A stretch of 17,704 bases of DNA from Pseudomonadota bacterium (GCA_023433185.1 JAEZEN010000306.1:1-17704), one strand, 5' to 3'. Positions 6,799 through 15,155 are shown, counted from the first letter of the stretch. The notes: generated by a model from the letters alone, not told the origin. Made by a program: numbers and translations.

Positions 6799-7644
6799 TC
6801 AGCCGGTCCCCGTCGCGATGGGGGTATCGTCGCGGCCGCCCCATTCGGTCCAAGAGCCGTCGTAGATCGCCGACGGCACGCCGAGCACGTCGAGGGCCAG
6901 GGTGAGCGTGGCGGCGTTGACGCCCGAGCCGCAACTCGTGACGACCGGCTTCGTGACATCGATGCCGGCGGCGGCGATCGCAGACCGGAGGGCATCGTCG
7001 TCGCGGAGCATTCCGTCCGAGATCAGCTCGGTGGAGGGCAGGCTGAAGCTGCCGGGAATGCGGCCCGGACGAACCCAGGGGCGCGGTTCCGGTGCCTCGC
7101 CGAGAAAGCGGGCGCGGGGCCGCGCATCGACCAGCTGGAAGGCGCCGACCCCGAGGTTGGCCCGCACCGCGGCCAGGTCGCGGACGGCATCCGGCGTCGG
7201 GTCGGGCCGGAACGTGCGGGGCGGGCGCGAGACCCGGGCATCGGTCACCGGACGGCCTTCCGCGATCCATTTCGGCAGGCCGCCCTCGAGGATGACCACG
7301 TCGCTGGCGCCCATGATGCGGAACGTCCACCAGACCCGCGGCGCCGATGACAGGCCAACCGAATCGTAGACGACGATCTTCTGGCGGGCGTCGAGGCCGA
7401 GGGCACCGACGGCTTCGGCGAACTGCTCCGGCGACGGCAGCATGTGGGGCAGGGGATTCGCCCTGTCCGAGACGGCGTCGATATCGAAGAACACCGCGCC
7501 CGGGATATGCGCCGCCGCGTATTCCGCCTGCGCGTCGCGCGTGCCGGGCAGGTGCCAGCTGCCGTCGACGATCGCGACCGAGGAATCGTCGAGATGGGCG
7601 GCGAGCCAGTCGGTGGGAACGAACCAGCGGGAACGGTCGGCCAT
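6799..7644 (-). CDS. sseA: 3-mercaptopyruvate sulfurtransferase (tandem rhodanese)
   Basis: A 281-residue tandem-rhodanese protein, the standard length. The N-terminal rhodanese domain (about 8-130, with EYAAAHIPGAVFFDID) has no active-site cysteine, as usual. The C-terminal domain carries the active loop CGSGVNA with the catalytic Cys238. CG-S-GV-[TN]-A is the mercaptopyruvate-type loop, whereas thiosulfate sulfurtransferases use CRKGVTA, so transfer of sulfur from 3-mercaptopyruvate to cyanide or thiol acceptors is expected. The Asn in place of the usual Thr is a mild variation. The ATG at 7644 is read from an AGGTGA site that contains the alaX stop codon, so the two genes are co-transcribed and probably translationally coupled. 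Likely cytosolic, since no signal peptide is seen. Confidence 0.88.
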   Translation of the reverse strand: MADRSRWFVPTDWLAAHLDDSSVAIVDGSWHLPGTRDAQAEYAAAHIPGAVFFDIDAVSDRANPLPHMLPSPEQFAEAVGALGLDARQKIVVYDSVGLSSAPRVWWTFRIMGASDVVILEGGLPKWIAEGRPVTDARVSRPPRTFRPDPTPDAVRDLAAVRANLGVGAFQLVDARPRARFLGEAPEPRPWVRPGRIPGSFSLPSTELISDGMLRDDDALRSAIAAAGIDVTKPVVTSCGSGVNAATLTLALDVLGVPSAIYDGSWTEWGGRDDTPIATGTG

Positions 7645-7648
7645 GGCT

Positions 7649-7654
7649 TCACCT
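7649..7654 (-). promoter_or_regulatory. Ribosome-binding site of sulfurtransferase overlapping alaX stop
   Basis: On the minus strand AGGTGA contains both the Shine-Dalgarno AGG core and the alaX TGA stop (7651-7649). The sulfurtransferase ATG follows after AGCC. This fixes the 7644 start and suggests that ribosomes finishing alaX reinitiate on the next gene. Confidence 0.6.
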
Positions 7655-8374
7655 ACCCTCGGCGAATCGGATGCGGACGCGGCGGTTCTGCTTGCCCTTC
7701 GATTCCATCCTGCCGATGGCGAGGCGGCCGATCTCGGCGGTCGAGCGGACATGGGTGCCGCCGCACGGCTGGAGGTCGATGTCGCCGATGCGGACCAGCC
7801 GGACGCGGCCGCTGCCCATCGGCGGCTTGACCTTCATCGTCTTGGTGAGGCCGGGATTGGCGAGGAGCTCCTCGTCCGTGATCCACTCGGAGGTGACGTC
7901 GTAGTCGCCGGCGGCCAGCGCGTTGAGCCGTTCCTCGACTTCCTCCCGCGCCGGCGCCTGGCCCCCATCGAGGTCGAAGTCGAGCCGGCCCTCCTCGGCG
8001 CCGATTGAACCGCCGGTCACCGGGAAGGGCAGGACCACCGACAGAAGGTGCAGCCCCGTGTGGATGCGCATGTGCCGGTTGCGGCGCTGCCAGTCGAGCG
8101 TCGCCGTCACCCGCTCGCCGGGCTTGGGAAGGGGCTCGCCCTCAGCGGGAACGTGGACGACCTCGCTCCTGTCGTCGCCGTAGACGGCCGTGGCGACGGC
8201 CAGGGACGAGCCGTCGGCCCGGACGATCCGACCGGCGTCGCCCGGCTGGCCGCCGCCGGTCGCGTAGAACACCGTGCGGTCGAGGATGATGCCGCCGCGG
8301 TCGTTGACGGCGAGCACGGTCGCCTCGGCCTCGGTCAGGTAGGCATCGTCCCGGAAGAGGAGTTCGGTCGGCAT
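7649..8374 (-). CDS. alaX: Alanyl-tRNA editing protein AlaX (trans-editing, AlaRS second-additional-domain type)
   Basis: A 241-residue free-standing homologue of the AlaRS editing domain, which hydrolyses Ser- or Gly-mischarged tRNA-Ala in the cytosol. The tRNA-synthetase second-additional-domain pattern is clear: TVFYATGGGQPGDAG (about 34-48), the zinc and catalytic HxxxH as HTGLH (His105, His109), and CGGTH (Cys204, His208), which completes the metal site. The length fits AlaX-M type proteins. The ATG at 8374 has a GAGGACCGAC leader, a good ribosome-binding site. It lies 66 bases after the YjbQ gene and directly before the sulfurtransferase, so it probably shares their operon. A Cys/Ser specificity check would need a structure comparison. 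Confidence 0.9.
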   Translation of the reverse strand: MPTELLFRDDAYLTEAEATVLAVNDRGGIILDRTVFYATGGGQPGDAGRIVRADGSSLAVATAVYGDDRSEVVHVPAEGEPLPKPGERVTATLDWQRRNRHMRIHTGLHLLSVVLPFPVTGGSIGAEEGRLDFDLDGGQAPAREEVEERLNALAAGDYDVTSEWITDEELLANPGLTKTMKVKPPMGSGRVRLVRIGDIDLQPCGGTHVRSTAEIGRLAIGRMESKGKQNRRVRIRFAEGR

Positions 8375-8440
8375 GTCGGTCCTCGCGGGCGGAGGCGACG
8401 ATGGTAGCGCGGCACGCTGCCCGGCGCCAAGCCGCGTCGT

Positions 8441-8860
8441 CTACTCGCCGATGAGGTGCAGGACCAGGGTGCGGCGGTGGGGAGCGCGGCGATGCTCGAA
8501 GAGGTAGATGCCCTGCCAGGTGCCGAGGGCGAGGCGGCCGCCGACGAGCGGAATGCCGAGCGACACCTGGGTCAGCGCCGTCCGGATATGCGCCGGCATG
8601 TCGTCCGGCCCCTCGCTGTCGTGGACGTAGCGGCCCGGCGCTTCGGGCGCGACGTGCTCGAAATAGGCCTCGAGGTCGGCCCGCACGTCGGGGTCGGCAT
8701 TCTCCTGGATCAGAACCGATGCGGAGGTGTGGCGGCAGAAGATCGTGAGCAGGCCGGTCGCGATGCTCGTGTCCGCGACCCAGCGGAGGACCGGACGGGT
8801 GACCTCGATCAGTCCGCGCCCGCGGGTCTCGACGTCGAGTGCATGAGTCGCCTGCCGCAT
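8441..8860 (-). CDS. yjbQ: YjbQ family protein (UPF0047, secondary thiamine-phosphate synthase)
   Basis: A 139-residue single-domain protein of the YjbQ/UPF0047 family, the usual size. Motifs are FCRHTSASVLIQENADPDV (about 41-59), the HDSEGPDDMPAHIRTALT block containing His80 and His91, and LGTWQGIYLFEHR (about 112-124); these histidines form the presumed metal site. Some members can supply thiamine-phosphate synthase activity, but the true role is debated. The ATG at 8860 is preferred because GAGGGAGCG precedes it; an in-frame ATG at 8878 overlaps the permease stop and lacks a ribosome-binding site. It starts 17 bases after the permease, an obvious operon partner, which could mean that the permease imports a substrate for this pathway (inference). 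Confidence 0.88.
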   Translation of the reverse strand: MRQATHALDVETRGRGLIEVTRPVLRWVADTSIATGLLTIFCRHTSASVLIQENADPDVRADLEAYFEHVAPEAPGRYVHDSEGPDDMPAHIRTALTQVSLGIPLVGGRLALGTWQGIYLFEHRRAPHRRTLVLHLIGE

Positions 8861-8877
8861 CGCTCCCTCGGTTCCCA

Positions 8878-10587
8878 TCAGGCGGCGAAGGACAGCCGGA
8901 TCGTCACCTCGTCGTCCCGGGTCGTCACGGTCGTCCGGTCGGCGCCGGTGCCGAGGAAGAAGCCGGCGAGGCCGCTCCCGGCGGCCGCGTCCTCGTGATG
9001 GAGGTCGAGCCGCGATCCGTGCCGAAGGACCGGCGGCGGGCGACCGCGATAGACCAGCGTGACGTCGAGTTCGAGACTGTCGAAGCTCGCCTCGATCGCG
9101 ACGGGTGTGGTCAGATAGGCGCCCTCCTTGAGGTGGCCGGTGACGGTCTCGAGGGCATGGCGCGCGCGGTCGGTCACGCTCTCGTCCAGCCGCCATGCCT
9201 TTGCTTCGCGGTTGAGGACCGTGTCCAGATCCGCCCGGGCCGCGTCGGTGGCGTCCCAGGTCGCGGCATCCCGGCGGCGGATACCGATCCGGAAGAGCAG
9301 CGTGAGGGCGATCGCGATGACCAGCGAGATGGTCAGCATGTCGCTGGTGACGGTGTGCAGCCAGTCCGGCAGGCGCGCGAAATACTCCGGGTTGACCTGG
9401 CTGAACAGGCCCACGAAGAGCGCGATGCTGACGGCGAAGCCGCTGCGGAGATCGAGTTCGTGGGTCAGCATGACCTGGATGCCGCTCACCACGAGGAAGG
9501 CGGCGGTGAAGACGAGCACGGCGCCGGCGATACCCACCGGCAGGCCGATGATCGCCGCCCCCACCTTCGGCATGAAGGCGAAGACGATGAGGATCGCCGC
9601 GGCGGCGAAGCCGATCGAGCGGCTTGTGGCCGCCGTGGCGCTCGACAGGCCGACGAAGGACGGGGCGCTGCTCATGCCGGGCGCGTTGCCGAGCCCGGCG
9701 ATGACGCAGCCGAGACCGTCGGCGGCCACGCCGCGCGCGATGTTGTCCATGTCCGGCCGCCGCCAGTCGGCGTCGTTGACCCGCTGCGCGGTGGTGATGA
9801 CGCCCACGGTGCGGAGCGTGGCCGCCACCGCTGATGCGATGAATGCGGGAACGAGCAGCGGCTCGAAGTCGTAGCCGAGGAAGGAGGGGTCAGGGAGGGC
9901 GACCCAGTCGACGGCGGCGATCGTCGCGAAGGTGGGCGACCCGAGAATCCCGGTGGCGAGCGCAAGGGCGATGCCGAGGATCAGCCCGATGAGCGTCGAG
10001 ATCAGCCGGATCACGCCCCGGCCCCAGATCGAGAATCCGACGCAGGCGCCGAGCGTGACCATCGCCACCACGATGTCGGCGAGGAACTCGGGGGCCGTCT
10101 CTCCCGCGGCGTCGAGCGTCTCCGAGACGCCGACGAGGCCGAGCTGGATCCCGACCACCAGCACGGCAAAGCCGGCGATGAGCGGCTGGAACACGACCCG
10201 CAGCCGGTCGAGCAGGCGGGACAGACCGATCTCTACGAGCCCGGCGAAGATCGTCATGCCGGCGACCGCCGGCAGTCCCCCGGCCTTTGCCGCAAGGATC
10301 GCAGGGGCGAAGTAGATTGCCGAGTAGACCGGCGGCGCAAGATAGCCCGAGCCGAAAAGGCGGCCGTTCCAACACTGGGCCACCGTTCCGAGCGCCGCGG
10401 CGATCAGCGCCAGGCTCACGAGGTCCGTGGCCGTCTCCGGCGTGGTTCCGGCCGCCCGGGCGACGAGCACGACGATGACCAGGTAGACGCTGATCAGGAC
10501 CGCGTACTGGAACCCGAGCGCGAGAAGGCGGGGCAGCGGCGGGGTCTCGTCGACGCCGTAGAGCAGGTCGCTGGGTTTGGTGGCCAT
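8878..10587 (-). CDS. NCS2-like (uracil/xanthine) permease with extra C-terminal cytosolic domain
   Basis: A 569-residue inner-membrane protein. Residues about 22-435 contain roughly a dozen hydrophobic segments with NCS2 features: GYLAPPVYSA, FQPLIAGFAVLVVGIQLG, and the GVITTAQRVND...RPDMDNIARGVAADGLGCVIAGLGNAPGM core, where NCS2 proteins bind the nucleobase. The usual N/E-N-x-G core motif after this is replaced by PSFVGLSSATAATSR, so the substrate may differ. Residues about 436-569 are soluble and do not belong to the permease family; they resemble a degenerate HATPase/anti-sigma-type fold (see findings). The start at 10587 has only a weak GAGACGAG site. It is the first gene of the leftward permease-YjbQ-alaX-sulfurtransferase series. 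The transported solute is not known; purine or pyrimidine-like compounds are the family default. Confidence 0.85.
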   Translation of the reverse strand: MATKPSDLLYGVDETPPLPRLLALGFQYAVLISVYLVIVVLVARAAGTTPETATDLVSLALIAAALGTVAQCWNGRLFGSGYLAPPVYSAIYFAPAILAAKAGGLPAVAGMTIFAGLVEIGLSRLLDRLRVVFQPLIAGFAVLVVGIQLGLVGVSETLDAAGETAPEFLADIVVAMVTLGACVGFSIWGRGVIRLISTLIGLILGIALALATGILGSPTFATIAAVDWVALPDPSFLGYDFEPLLVPAFIASAVAATLRTVGVITTAQRVNDADWRRPDMDNIARGVAADGLGCVIAGLGNAPGMSSAPSFVGLSSATAATSRSIGFAAAAILIVFAFMPKVGAAIIGLPVGIAGAVLVFTAAFLVVSGIQVMLTHELDLRSGFAVSIALFVGLFSQVNPEYFARLPDWLHTVTSDMLTISLVIAIALTLLFRIGIRRRDAATWDATDAARADLDTVLNREAKAWRLDESVTDRARHALETVTGHLKEGAYLTTPVAIEASFDSLELDVTLVYRGRPPPVLRHGSRLDLHHEDAAAGSGLAGFFLGTGADRTTVTTRDDEVTIRLSFAA

Positions 10588-10777
10588 CTCGTCTCGGTGC
10601 GCGATTTCCCGGGCGGACCACCATGCCCGCTCGCCACCGAAAAGGCGAGACCGACGGGCCGCATGCAGGAGGTACGCACTTCAAAAAGCGCTTCGCCTCC
10701 CGAGCGAGTTTCTTTATGGATTCCCCCACGTCCGTTGCGGCGTGACGCATGACAGACATCGCGGGAGGAAAGCGAAC
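10588..10777. other. Divergent promoter region between permease and DJ-1/PfpI gene
   Basis: The 190-base gap separates two divergent genes and must hold both promoters. An AT-richer patch runs from about 10679 to 10722, with the 8-base palindrome AAGCGCTT at 10686-10693 and TTTCTTTATGG near 10709-10719. I see no confident -35/-10 pair. GGGAGGAAAG at 10763-10772 is the ribosome-binding site of the rightward gene. Confidence 0.5.
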
Positions 10778-11437
10778 ATGGCCGGAAAGAAAATCCTGAT
10801 GCTCGTCGGCGACTTCACCGAGGAGTACGAGATCTTCGTCTTCGACCAGGGCATGGAGGCCATCGGGCACGAGGTCGACATCATCTGCCCGGGCAAGAAG
10901 GCGGGCGAGATCGTGCCCACCTCGCTGCACGACTTCGAGGGACACCAGACCTACACCGAGAAGCTCGGCCACAACCACCACGTGACCAAGACCTTCTCGA
11001 AGGTCAATCCAGCGGACTACGACGCCGTCTACATCGCCGGCGGCCGCGGCCCCGAATACATCCGCATCGACAAGGGCGTGCAGAAGATCGTCCGCCACTT
11101 CCACGAGAACGACAAGCCGATCTTCACGATCTGCCACGGAGTCCAGGTGCTGGTGGCGGTGCCGGAGACGATCCGCGGCAAGGAGGTCGCGGCGCTCCAG
11201 TATTGCGAGCCGGAAGTGACCGCCGTGGGCGGGACCTATATCGACGTCCCGCCGACCGGCGCCCATGTCGACGGCAAGCTCGTCTCGGCCAAGGGCTGGA
11301 CCGGTCTCGCCGCCTTCATGCGCGAGTGCAACAAGGTGCTGGGCACCGAGATCCGCCACGGCGAGGTCAAGGGAAGCGCCGCCAAGCCGGCAGCGCGCCG
11401 CAAGAAGAACGGCGGCTCGGCCCACGCCACGGCATAG
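10778..11437 (+). CDS. DJ-1/PfpI family protein
   Basis: A 219-residue DJ-1/PfpI superfamily protein with the class I glutamine amidotransferase-like fold. The conserved glutamate is in GDFTEEYE (Glu15/16), and the nucleophile elbow is TICHGVQVL with Cys119 followed by His120, the typical protease/deglycase/chaperone-like arrangement. IAGGRGPEY at about 87-94 is the usual loop before it. Family roles include protein/DNA deglycation, stress chaperone or glyoxalase activity, so the function is not fixed. The last 25 residues (after EVKGSAAKPAARRKKNGG) are lysine- and alanine-rich, low-complexity and outside the fold. The start at 10778 has the strong GGGAGGAAAG site. It converges on ilvD with a hairpin between. 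Confidence 0.87.
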   Translation: MAGKKILMLVGDFTEEYEIFVFDQGMEAIGHEVDIICPGKKAGEIVPTSLHDFEGHQTYTEKLGHNHHVTKTFSKVNPADYDAVYIAGGRGPEYIRIDKGVQKIVRHFHENDKPIFTICHGVQVLVAVPETIRGKEVAALQYCEPEVTAVGGTYIDVPPTGAHVDGKLVSAKGWTGLAAFMRECNKVLGTEIRHGEVKGSAAKPAARRKKNGGSAHATA

Positions 11438-11449
11438 ACCTGTCGCGGG

Positions 11450-11472
11450 GCGCGGCGGCGGGACCGCCGCGC
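11450..11472. terminator. GC-rich hairpin between DJ-1/PfpI gene and ilvD, candidate terminator
   Basis: A perfect nine-base stem GCGCGGCGG/CCGCCGCGC with a five-base CGGGA loop lies in the 54-base gap between convergent genes. Two G-T pairs can extend it on the rightward RNA. Only two Ts follow on the plus strand, so it lacks a canonical U-tract; it may act bidirectionally or as an mRNA 3'-end protector. Confidence 0.5.
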
Positions 11473-11491
11473 TTCGCCGTGACTCCGGAGC

Positions 11492-13336
11492 CTATTCCGG
11501 GACGTGGCGCACGGCGCCCATGGCGGCGCTTGTCGCCATCGAGGCATAGGCGCGGAGCGCCGTCGTCACCTTCCGCGTGCGCTTCTCGACCGGCTTCCAG
11601 GCATTCGCCCCGCGGGCTTCCATGGCCTCACGGCGGGCGGCGAGTTCGGCGTCGTCGACGGCGAGATGGAGCTTGCGGTTCGGGATGTCGATCTCGATGC
11701 GGTCGCCCGTCTGGACGAGGCCGATCAGGCCGCCCTCGGCCGCCTCGGGCGAGGCGTGGCCGATGGAAAGGCCGGAGGTGCCGCCCGAGAAGCGGCCGTC
11801 CGTGATCAGCGCACAGGCCTTCCCGAGGCCCTTCGACTTCAGGTAGCTCGTCGGGTAGAGCATCTCCTGCATGCCCGGCCCGCCGCGCGGGCCCTCGTAG
11901 CGGATGACGACGACGTCGCCTTCCTTGACCTTGCCGGTGAGGATGCCGGAGACTGCCGAATCCTGGCTTTCGAACACCACCGCCGGGCCGGAGAAGACGA
12001 GGATCGAGGGATCGACACCCGCCGTCTTCACGATCGCGCCGGCCTCGGCGAGGTTGCCGTAGAGCACGGCCAGGCCGCCATCCTGCGAGAAGGCATGCTC
12101 GGTCGAGCGGATGACGCCCTTCTCGCGATCGAGATCGAGGCTCTCATAGCGCCGTTCCTGGCTGAAAGCGGTCTGCGTCGGCACGCCGCCGGGGGCGGCC
12201 ATGAAGAACGCGCGCACGCTCGGGCTGTCGGTGCGGCGGATGTCCCACTGGCCGAGGGCGTGGCCGAGCGTCTCGGAATGGACCGTCGGCACCGAGGTGT
12301 CGAGGAGGCCGCCGCGCTCGAGCTCGCCGAGGATCGACATGATGCCGCCGGCGCGATGGACGTCTTCCATGTGCACGTCGGACTTCGACGGCGCCACCTT
12401 GCAGAGGCACGGCACCCGGCGCGACAGCCGGTCGATGTCGGCCATGGTGAAGTCGACGCCGGCCTCATGGGCAGCGGCGAGCAGGTGGAGCACGGTGTTG
12501 GTCGAGCCGCCCATGGCGATGTCGAGCGTCATCGCGTTCTCGAAGGCGGGGAAGCTCGCGATCGCCCGCGGCAGCACGGTCGGGTCGTCCTGCTCGTAGT
12601 GGCGGCGGGCGAGGTCGACGATGAGGTGGCCGGCCTCGACGAAGAGGCGGCGCCGGTCGGCATGGGTGGCGAGCGTCGAGCCGTTGCCGGGCAGCGACAG
12701 GCCGAGCGCCTCCGTGAGGCAGTTCATCGAGTTCGCCGTGAACATGCCCGAGCACGAGCCGCAGGTCGGACAGGCCGAGCGCTCGATGGTCCTGATATCC
12801 TCTTCCGACACCTTGTCGTCGGCCGCCGCGACCATGGCATCGACGAGGTCGAGGGCGACCTCCTTGCCCTTGATCACCGCCTTGCCGGCCTCCATCGGTC
12901 CGCCCGAGACGAACACCGTCGGCACGTTGATGCGGAGCGACGCCATCAGCATGCCGGGGGTGATCTTGTCGCAGTTCGAGATGCAGACCATCGCGTCGGC
13001 GCAGTGCGCGTTGACCATGTACTCGACCGAGTCCGCGATCAGCTCGCGCGAAGGCAGCGAATAGAGCATGCCGTCGTGGCCCATCGCGATGCCATCGTCG
13101 ACGGCGATGGTGTTGAACTCCTTGGCGACGCCGCCGGCCGCCTCGATCTCGCGCGCGACGAGCTGGCCGAGGTCCTTGAGGTGGACATGGCCGGGCACGA
13201 ACTGGGTGAAGGAATTGACCACCGCGATGATCGGCTTGCCGAAGTCGCTGTCCTTCATGCCCGTCGCCCGCCACAGGCCGCGGGCGCCGGCCATGTTGCG
13301 GCCGTGGGTGGTGGTGCGGGAACGATAGGCGGGCAT
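11492..13336 (-). CDS. ilvD: Dihydroxy-acid dehydratase
   Basis: A 614-residue enzyme that aligns from memory along its whole length with the Escherichia coli IlvD (616 residues), including N-terminal [23 protein letters not shown]. It dehydrates 2,3-dihydroxy-isovalerate and -3-methylvalerate to the 2-keto acids in valine, isoleucine and leucine synthesis. Iron-sulfur cysteines are visible in NCDKITPGM (Cys122) and PTCGSCSGM (Cys192, Cys195). The C-terminal [23 protein letters not shown], which holds the catalytic serine region, is intact. The start at 13336 has a strong GGAGGAAT site. No other ilv genes are near, which is common for ilvD. The related sugar-acid dehydratases are shorter and lack this exact N-terminus, so ilvD is the better call. 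Confidence 0.96.
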   Translation of the reverse strand: MPAYRSRTTTHGRNMAGARGLWRATGMKDSDFGKPIIAVVNSFTQFVPGHVHLKDLGQLVAREIEAAGGVAKEFNTIAVDDGIAMGHDGMLYSLPSRELIADSVEYMVNAHCADAMVCISNCDKITPGMLMASLRINVPTVFVSGGPMEAGKAVIKGKEVALDLVDAMVAAADDKVSEEDIRTIERSACPTCGSCSGMFTANSMNCLTEALGLSLPGNGSTLATHADRRRLFVEAGHLIVDLARRHYEQDDPTVLPRAIASFPAFENAMTLDIAMGGSTNTVLHLLAAAHEAGVDFTMADIDRLSRRVPCLCKVAPSKSDVHMEDVHRAGGIMSILGELERGGLLDTSVPTVHSETLGHALGQWDIRRTDSPSVRAFFMAAPGGVPTQTAFSQERRYESLDLDREKGVIRSTEHAFSQDGGLAVLYGNLAEAGAIVKTAGVDPSILVFSGPAVVFESQDSAVSGILTGKVKEGDVVVIRYEGPRGGPGMQEMLYPTSYLKSKGLGKACALITDGRFSGGTSGLSIGHASPEAAEGGLIGLVQTGDRIEIDIPNRKLHLAVDDAELAARREAMEARGANAWKPVEKRTRKVTTALRAYASMATSAAMGAVRHVPE

Positions 13337-13502
13337 GGCATTCCTCCGGCGTGGCGCCTTGGGCAGGGCCTTCTGGGGTGGTCTGATGTGTATTTGCCCT
13401 CAAGGGCCGGTGGGCGCAAGGGCAGCGGCCGGCATCCTGCGGCCCCCGCGGGCCGAACGACACGCCGTTCCCGCAGCTTGCCGCGGTGCCGGCGCGCGGA
13501 TG

Positions 13503-14438
13503 TCAGGGTTGCCGGTCGGGTACCCCAAGGTCCCCGGCGGCAAGGGCGAGGATCTCGTCCGCCGCACCGATCGCCACGAAATGACCGGCTGCCTCGACCG
13601 GGTGCCAGACCGCGCCGGGCATCCTGTCGGCGATCTCCTCGTTGATCGCGGGCGGCACGAGCGTGTCGGCCAGGCCCTGCCACACGTGCACGGGCCGCTC
13701 GATCCTGGTGACGTCGAAGGCCCAGCGCCGATAGAGGAGCTCGGCGTCGCGGACCAGCCCCTCGCTGCCATGGGCGAAGCATTCGGCGCTGGCGTCGCAG
13801 AACGCGGCCGCGACCCCCGGCCGCGCAAGGATGCGGCGATCATAGTCGTTGACGGCTTTCTCCAGCGCCTTGAGGTAGCTGTTGCGGAAATGGTCCGCCG
13901 AAAGGCCGATGGTCGCGTACATGAGGCGGAAGCCCGGCTCGAAATGGAGCGCCAGGAACCCGCCGAGCGCGTCGATCTTCGAGAGGTACCTGGCCGCCGA
14001 GTTGTCGCCGAAGGCGCCGTAGTTTCCGGGGGCGAGGCTGCTGACGTGGCGCAGCCGGCCGGGATCGATATAGGCTGCGGCTGCCAGCGCCCACGGGCCG
14101 CCCTCCGACCAGCCGGTCACGCCGAATTCCCGATGGCCCAGCGCGTCGGCGATCGTCGTCAGGTCGCCGGCCCAGCCGGCATAGGTGCGCGGCTGCTGGG
14201 GGGCGGACTGCCCGATGCCGGGCCGGTCGACGCAGATGAACCGCAACCGGTGCCGGGCCGCGGCATCCGCGAAGAGGCGCGCCTCGAGCCGGCTGCTCGG
14301 CCCGCCGTGATTGTGCAGGACGAGCGGCCCGTCGGGGTCTCCGACTTCAAGGCAGGCGAGGCTCCGTCCATCCCCGGCGGTGATCGTCCGCGCGATGCCG
14401 ATGGATGCCGGCGGGGCGGGTGTGGCGCCTTGCTCCAT
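13503..14438 (-). CDS. Alpha/beta hydrolase
   Basis: A 311-residue alpha/beta-hydrolase fold protein without signal peptide, probably cytosolic. The oxyanion-hole HNHGGPSS (about 42-49) precedes DRPGIGQS (71-78); the nucleophile elbow is GWSEGG with Ser111, the acid is Asp258 in GLADTLVP, and the base is His286 in AAGHF. The HGG-type oxyanion and DRPG-x-G-x-S loop resemble proline iminopeptidase/haloalkane or epoxide hydrolase-like relatives, so the substrate is undefined. The start is one of two tandem ATGs (14441, 14438); 14438 is six bases after GGAGG and is preferred. An upstream in-frame ATG at 14513 lacks conservation. ilvD lies 166 bases downstream. Confidence 0.85.
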   Translation of the reverse strand: MEQGATPAPPASIGIARTITAGDGRSLACLEVGDPDGPLVLHNHGGPSSRLEARLFADAAARHRLRFICVDRPGIGQSAPQQPRTYAGWAGDLTTIADALGHREFGVTGWSEGGPWALAAAAYIDPGRLRHVSSLAPGNYGAFGDNSAARYLSKIDALGGFLALHFEPGFRLMYATIGLSADHFRNSYLKALEKAVNDYDRRILARPGVAAAFCDASAECFAHGSEGLVRDAELLYRRWAFDVTRIERPVHVWQGLADTLVPPAINEEIADRMPGAVWHPVEAAGHFVAIGAADEILALAAGDLGVPDRQP

Positions 14439-14559
14439 CATCTGCCTCCCGCCCTCCGGCCCGCAACGAGACGTGCCGCCGCGATCTTGGCGCATCGTGC
14501 CGGGCCGGTCCATCGTCCACGGCGCCCCCCGAACCGGTGCGCCGCGCGCCGTCCGTTCC

Positions 14560-15066
14560 TCAGAACGTTCCCGTGAAGTCCTTCTTCTCGAGCGGCACGC
14601 CGTTGTGGCGGAGGATGTCGTAGGTCGTCGCGGCGTGGAACATGAAGTTGGGCAGCGCCAGGACCTGGAAATAGACGAGGCCGGTCATGGTCTTTTGCTC
14701 CTGGCCCCAAGGCACCGTGACCTCGCGGGCCGCGCCGGCGTCCACCGCCGCCTTGTCGGCGGCCTTGACGAAGGCGAGGGTGGCGTCGAGCCGGGCGTGG
14801 AGGTCGGCGAAGGTCGCAAGCGCCTCGGGGAGGGGCGGCAACTCGACCCCGGCCAGTCGCGCCACGCCGCGGACGCCGAAGGCGGTCGCGCCCGCCACCT
14901 GCTGGCGGAGCGGCCACATGTCCGGATAGAGGCGGGCGTCGAGCAGCACCGCCTCGTCATAGCCCGACGCCCCGGCATGAGCAGCGGCCTTGTCGAGGAT
15001 GGCTTTCAGCTGTTCGAGGATGCGGACGAAGATCGGCACCGCGACGGCGTGCATCGAGACGGACAT
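14560..15066 (-). CDS. DUF1993 domain-containing protein
   Basis: A 168-residue protein that matches the uncharacterised DUF1993 family over its whole length, thought to share a DinB-like four-helix architecture. Recognisable segments are a start with repeated amphipathic helix VPIFVRILEQLKAILDKA, DARLYPDMWPLRQQVAGAT (about 43-61), LATFADLHARLDATLAFV (83-100) and the terminal PNFMFHAATTYDILRHNGV followed by KKDFTG (139-166), whose histidines could bind metal. The start at 15066 has an AGGA site; an in-frame ATG at 15054 is possible. It lies 89 bases after the broken amidohydrolase and 121 bases before the alpha/beta hydrolase gene. Function is unknown and the DinB relation is inference. Confidence 0.85.
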   Translation of the reverse strand: MSVSMHAVAVPIFVRILEQLKAILDKAAAHAGASGYDEAVLLDARLYPDMWPLRQQVAGATAFGVRGVARLAGVELPPLPEALATFADLHARLDATLAFVKAADKAAVDAGAAREVTVPWGQEQKTMTGLVYFQVLALPNFMFHAATTYDILRHNGVPLEKKDFTGTF

Positions 15067-15155
15067 TGCTTGATTCCTGCGTGGAAGGCCCGTCGGACCA
15101 TAGCACCGCGCCGGCCGCCGGCAACGGCGTGCGCAACTGCCGGGCCGGACCCGTC

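Noticed and set aside
8861..8878. Earlier YjbQ start at ATG 8878 overlapping the permease stop
   Set aside because: No ribosome-binding site precedes it, whereas GAGGGAG stands directly before ATG 8860, and family members begin near the latter.
11504..13645. Very long plus-strand open frame opposite ilvD (713 codons)
   Set aside because: It is the antisense shadow of ilvD in GC-rich DNA; the translation is Arg/Ala/Glu/Asp-rich without recognisable domains, while the minus strand is a full-length, well-conserved IlvD.
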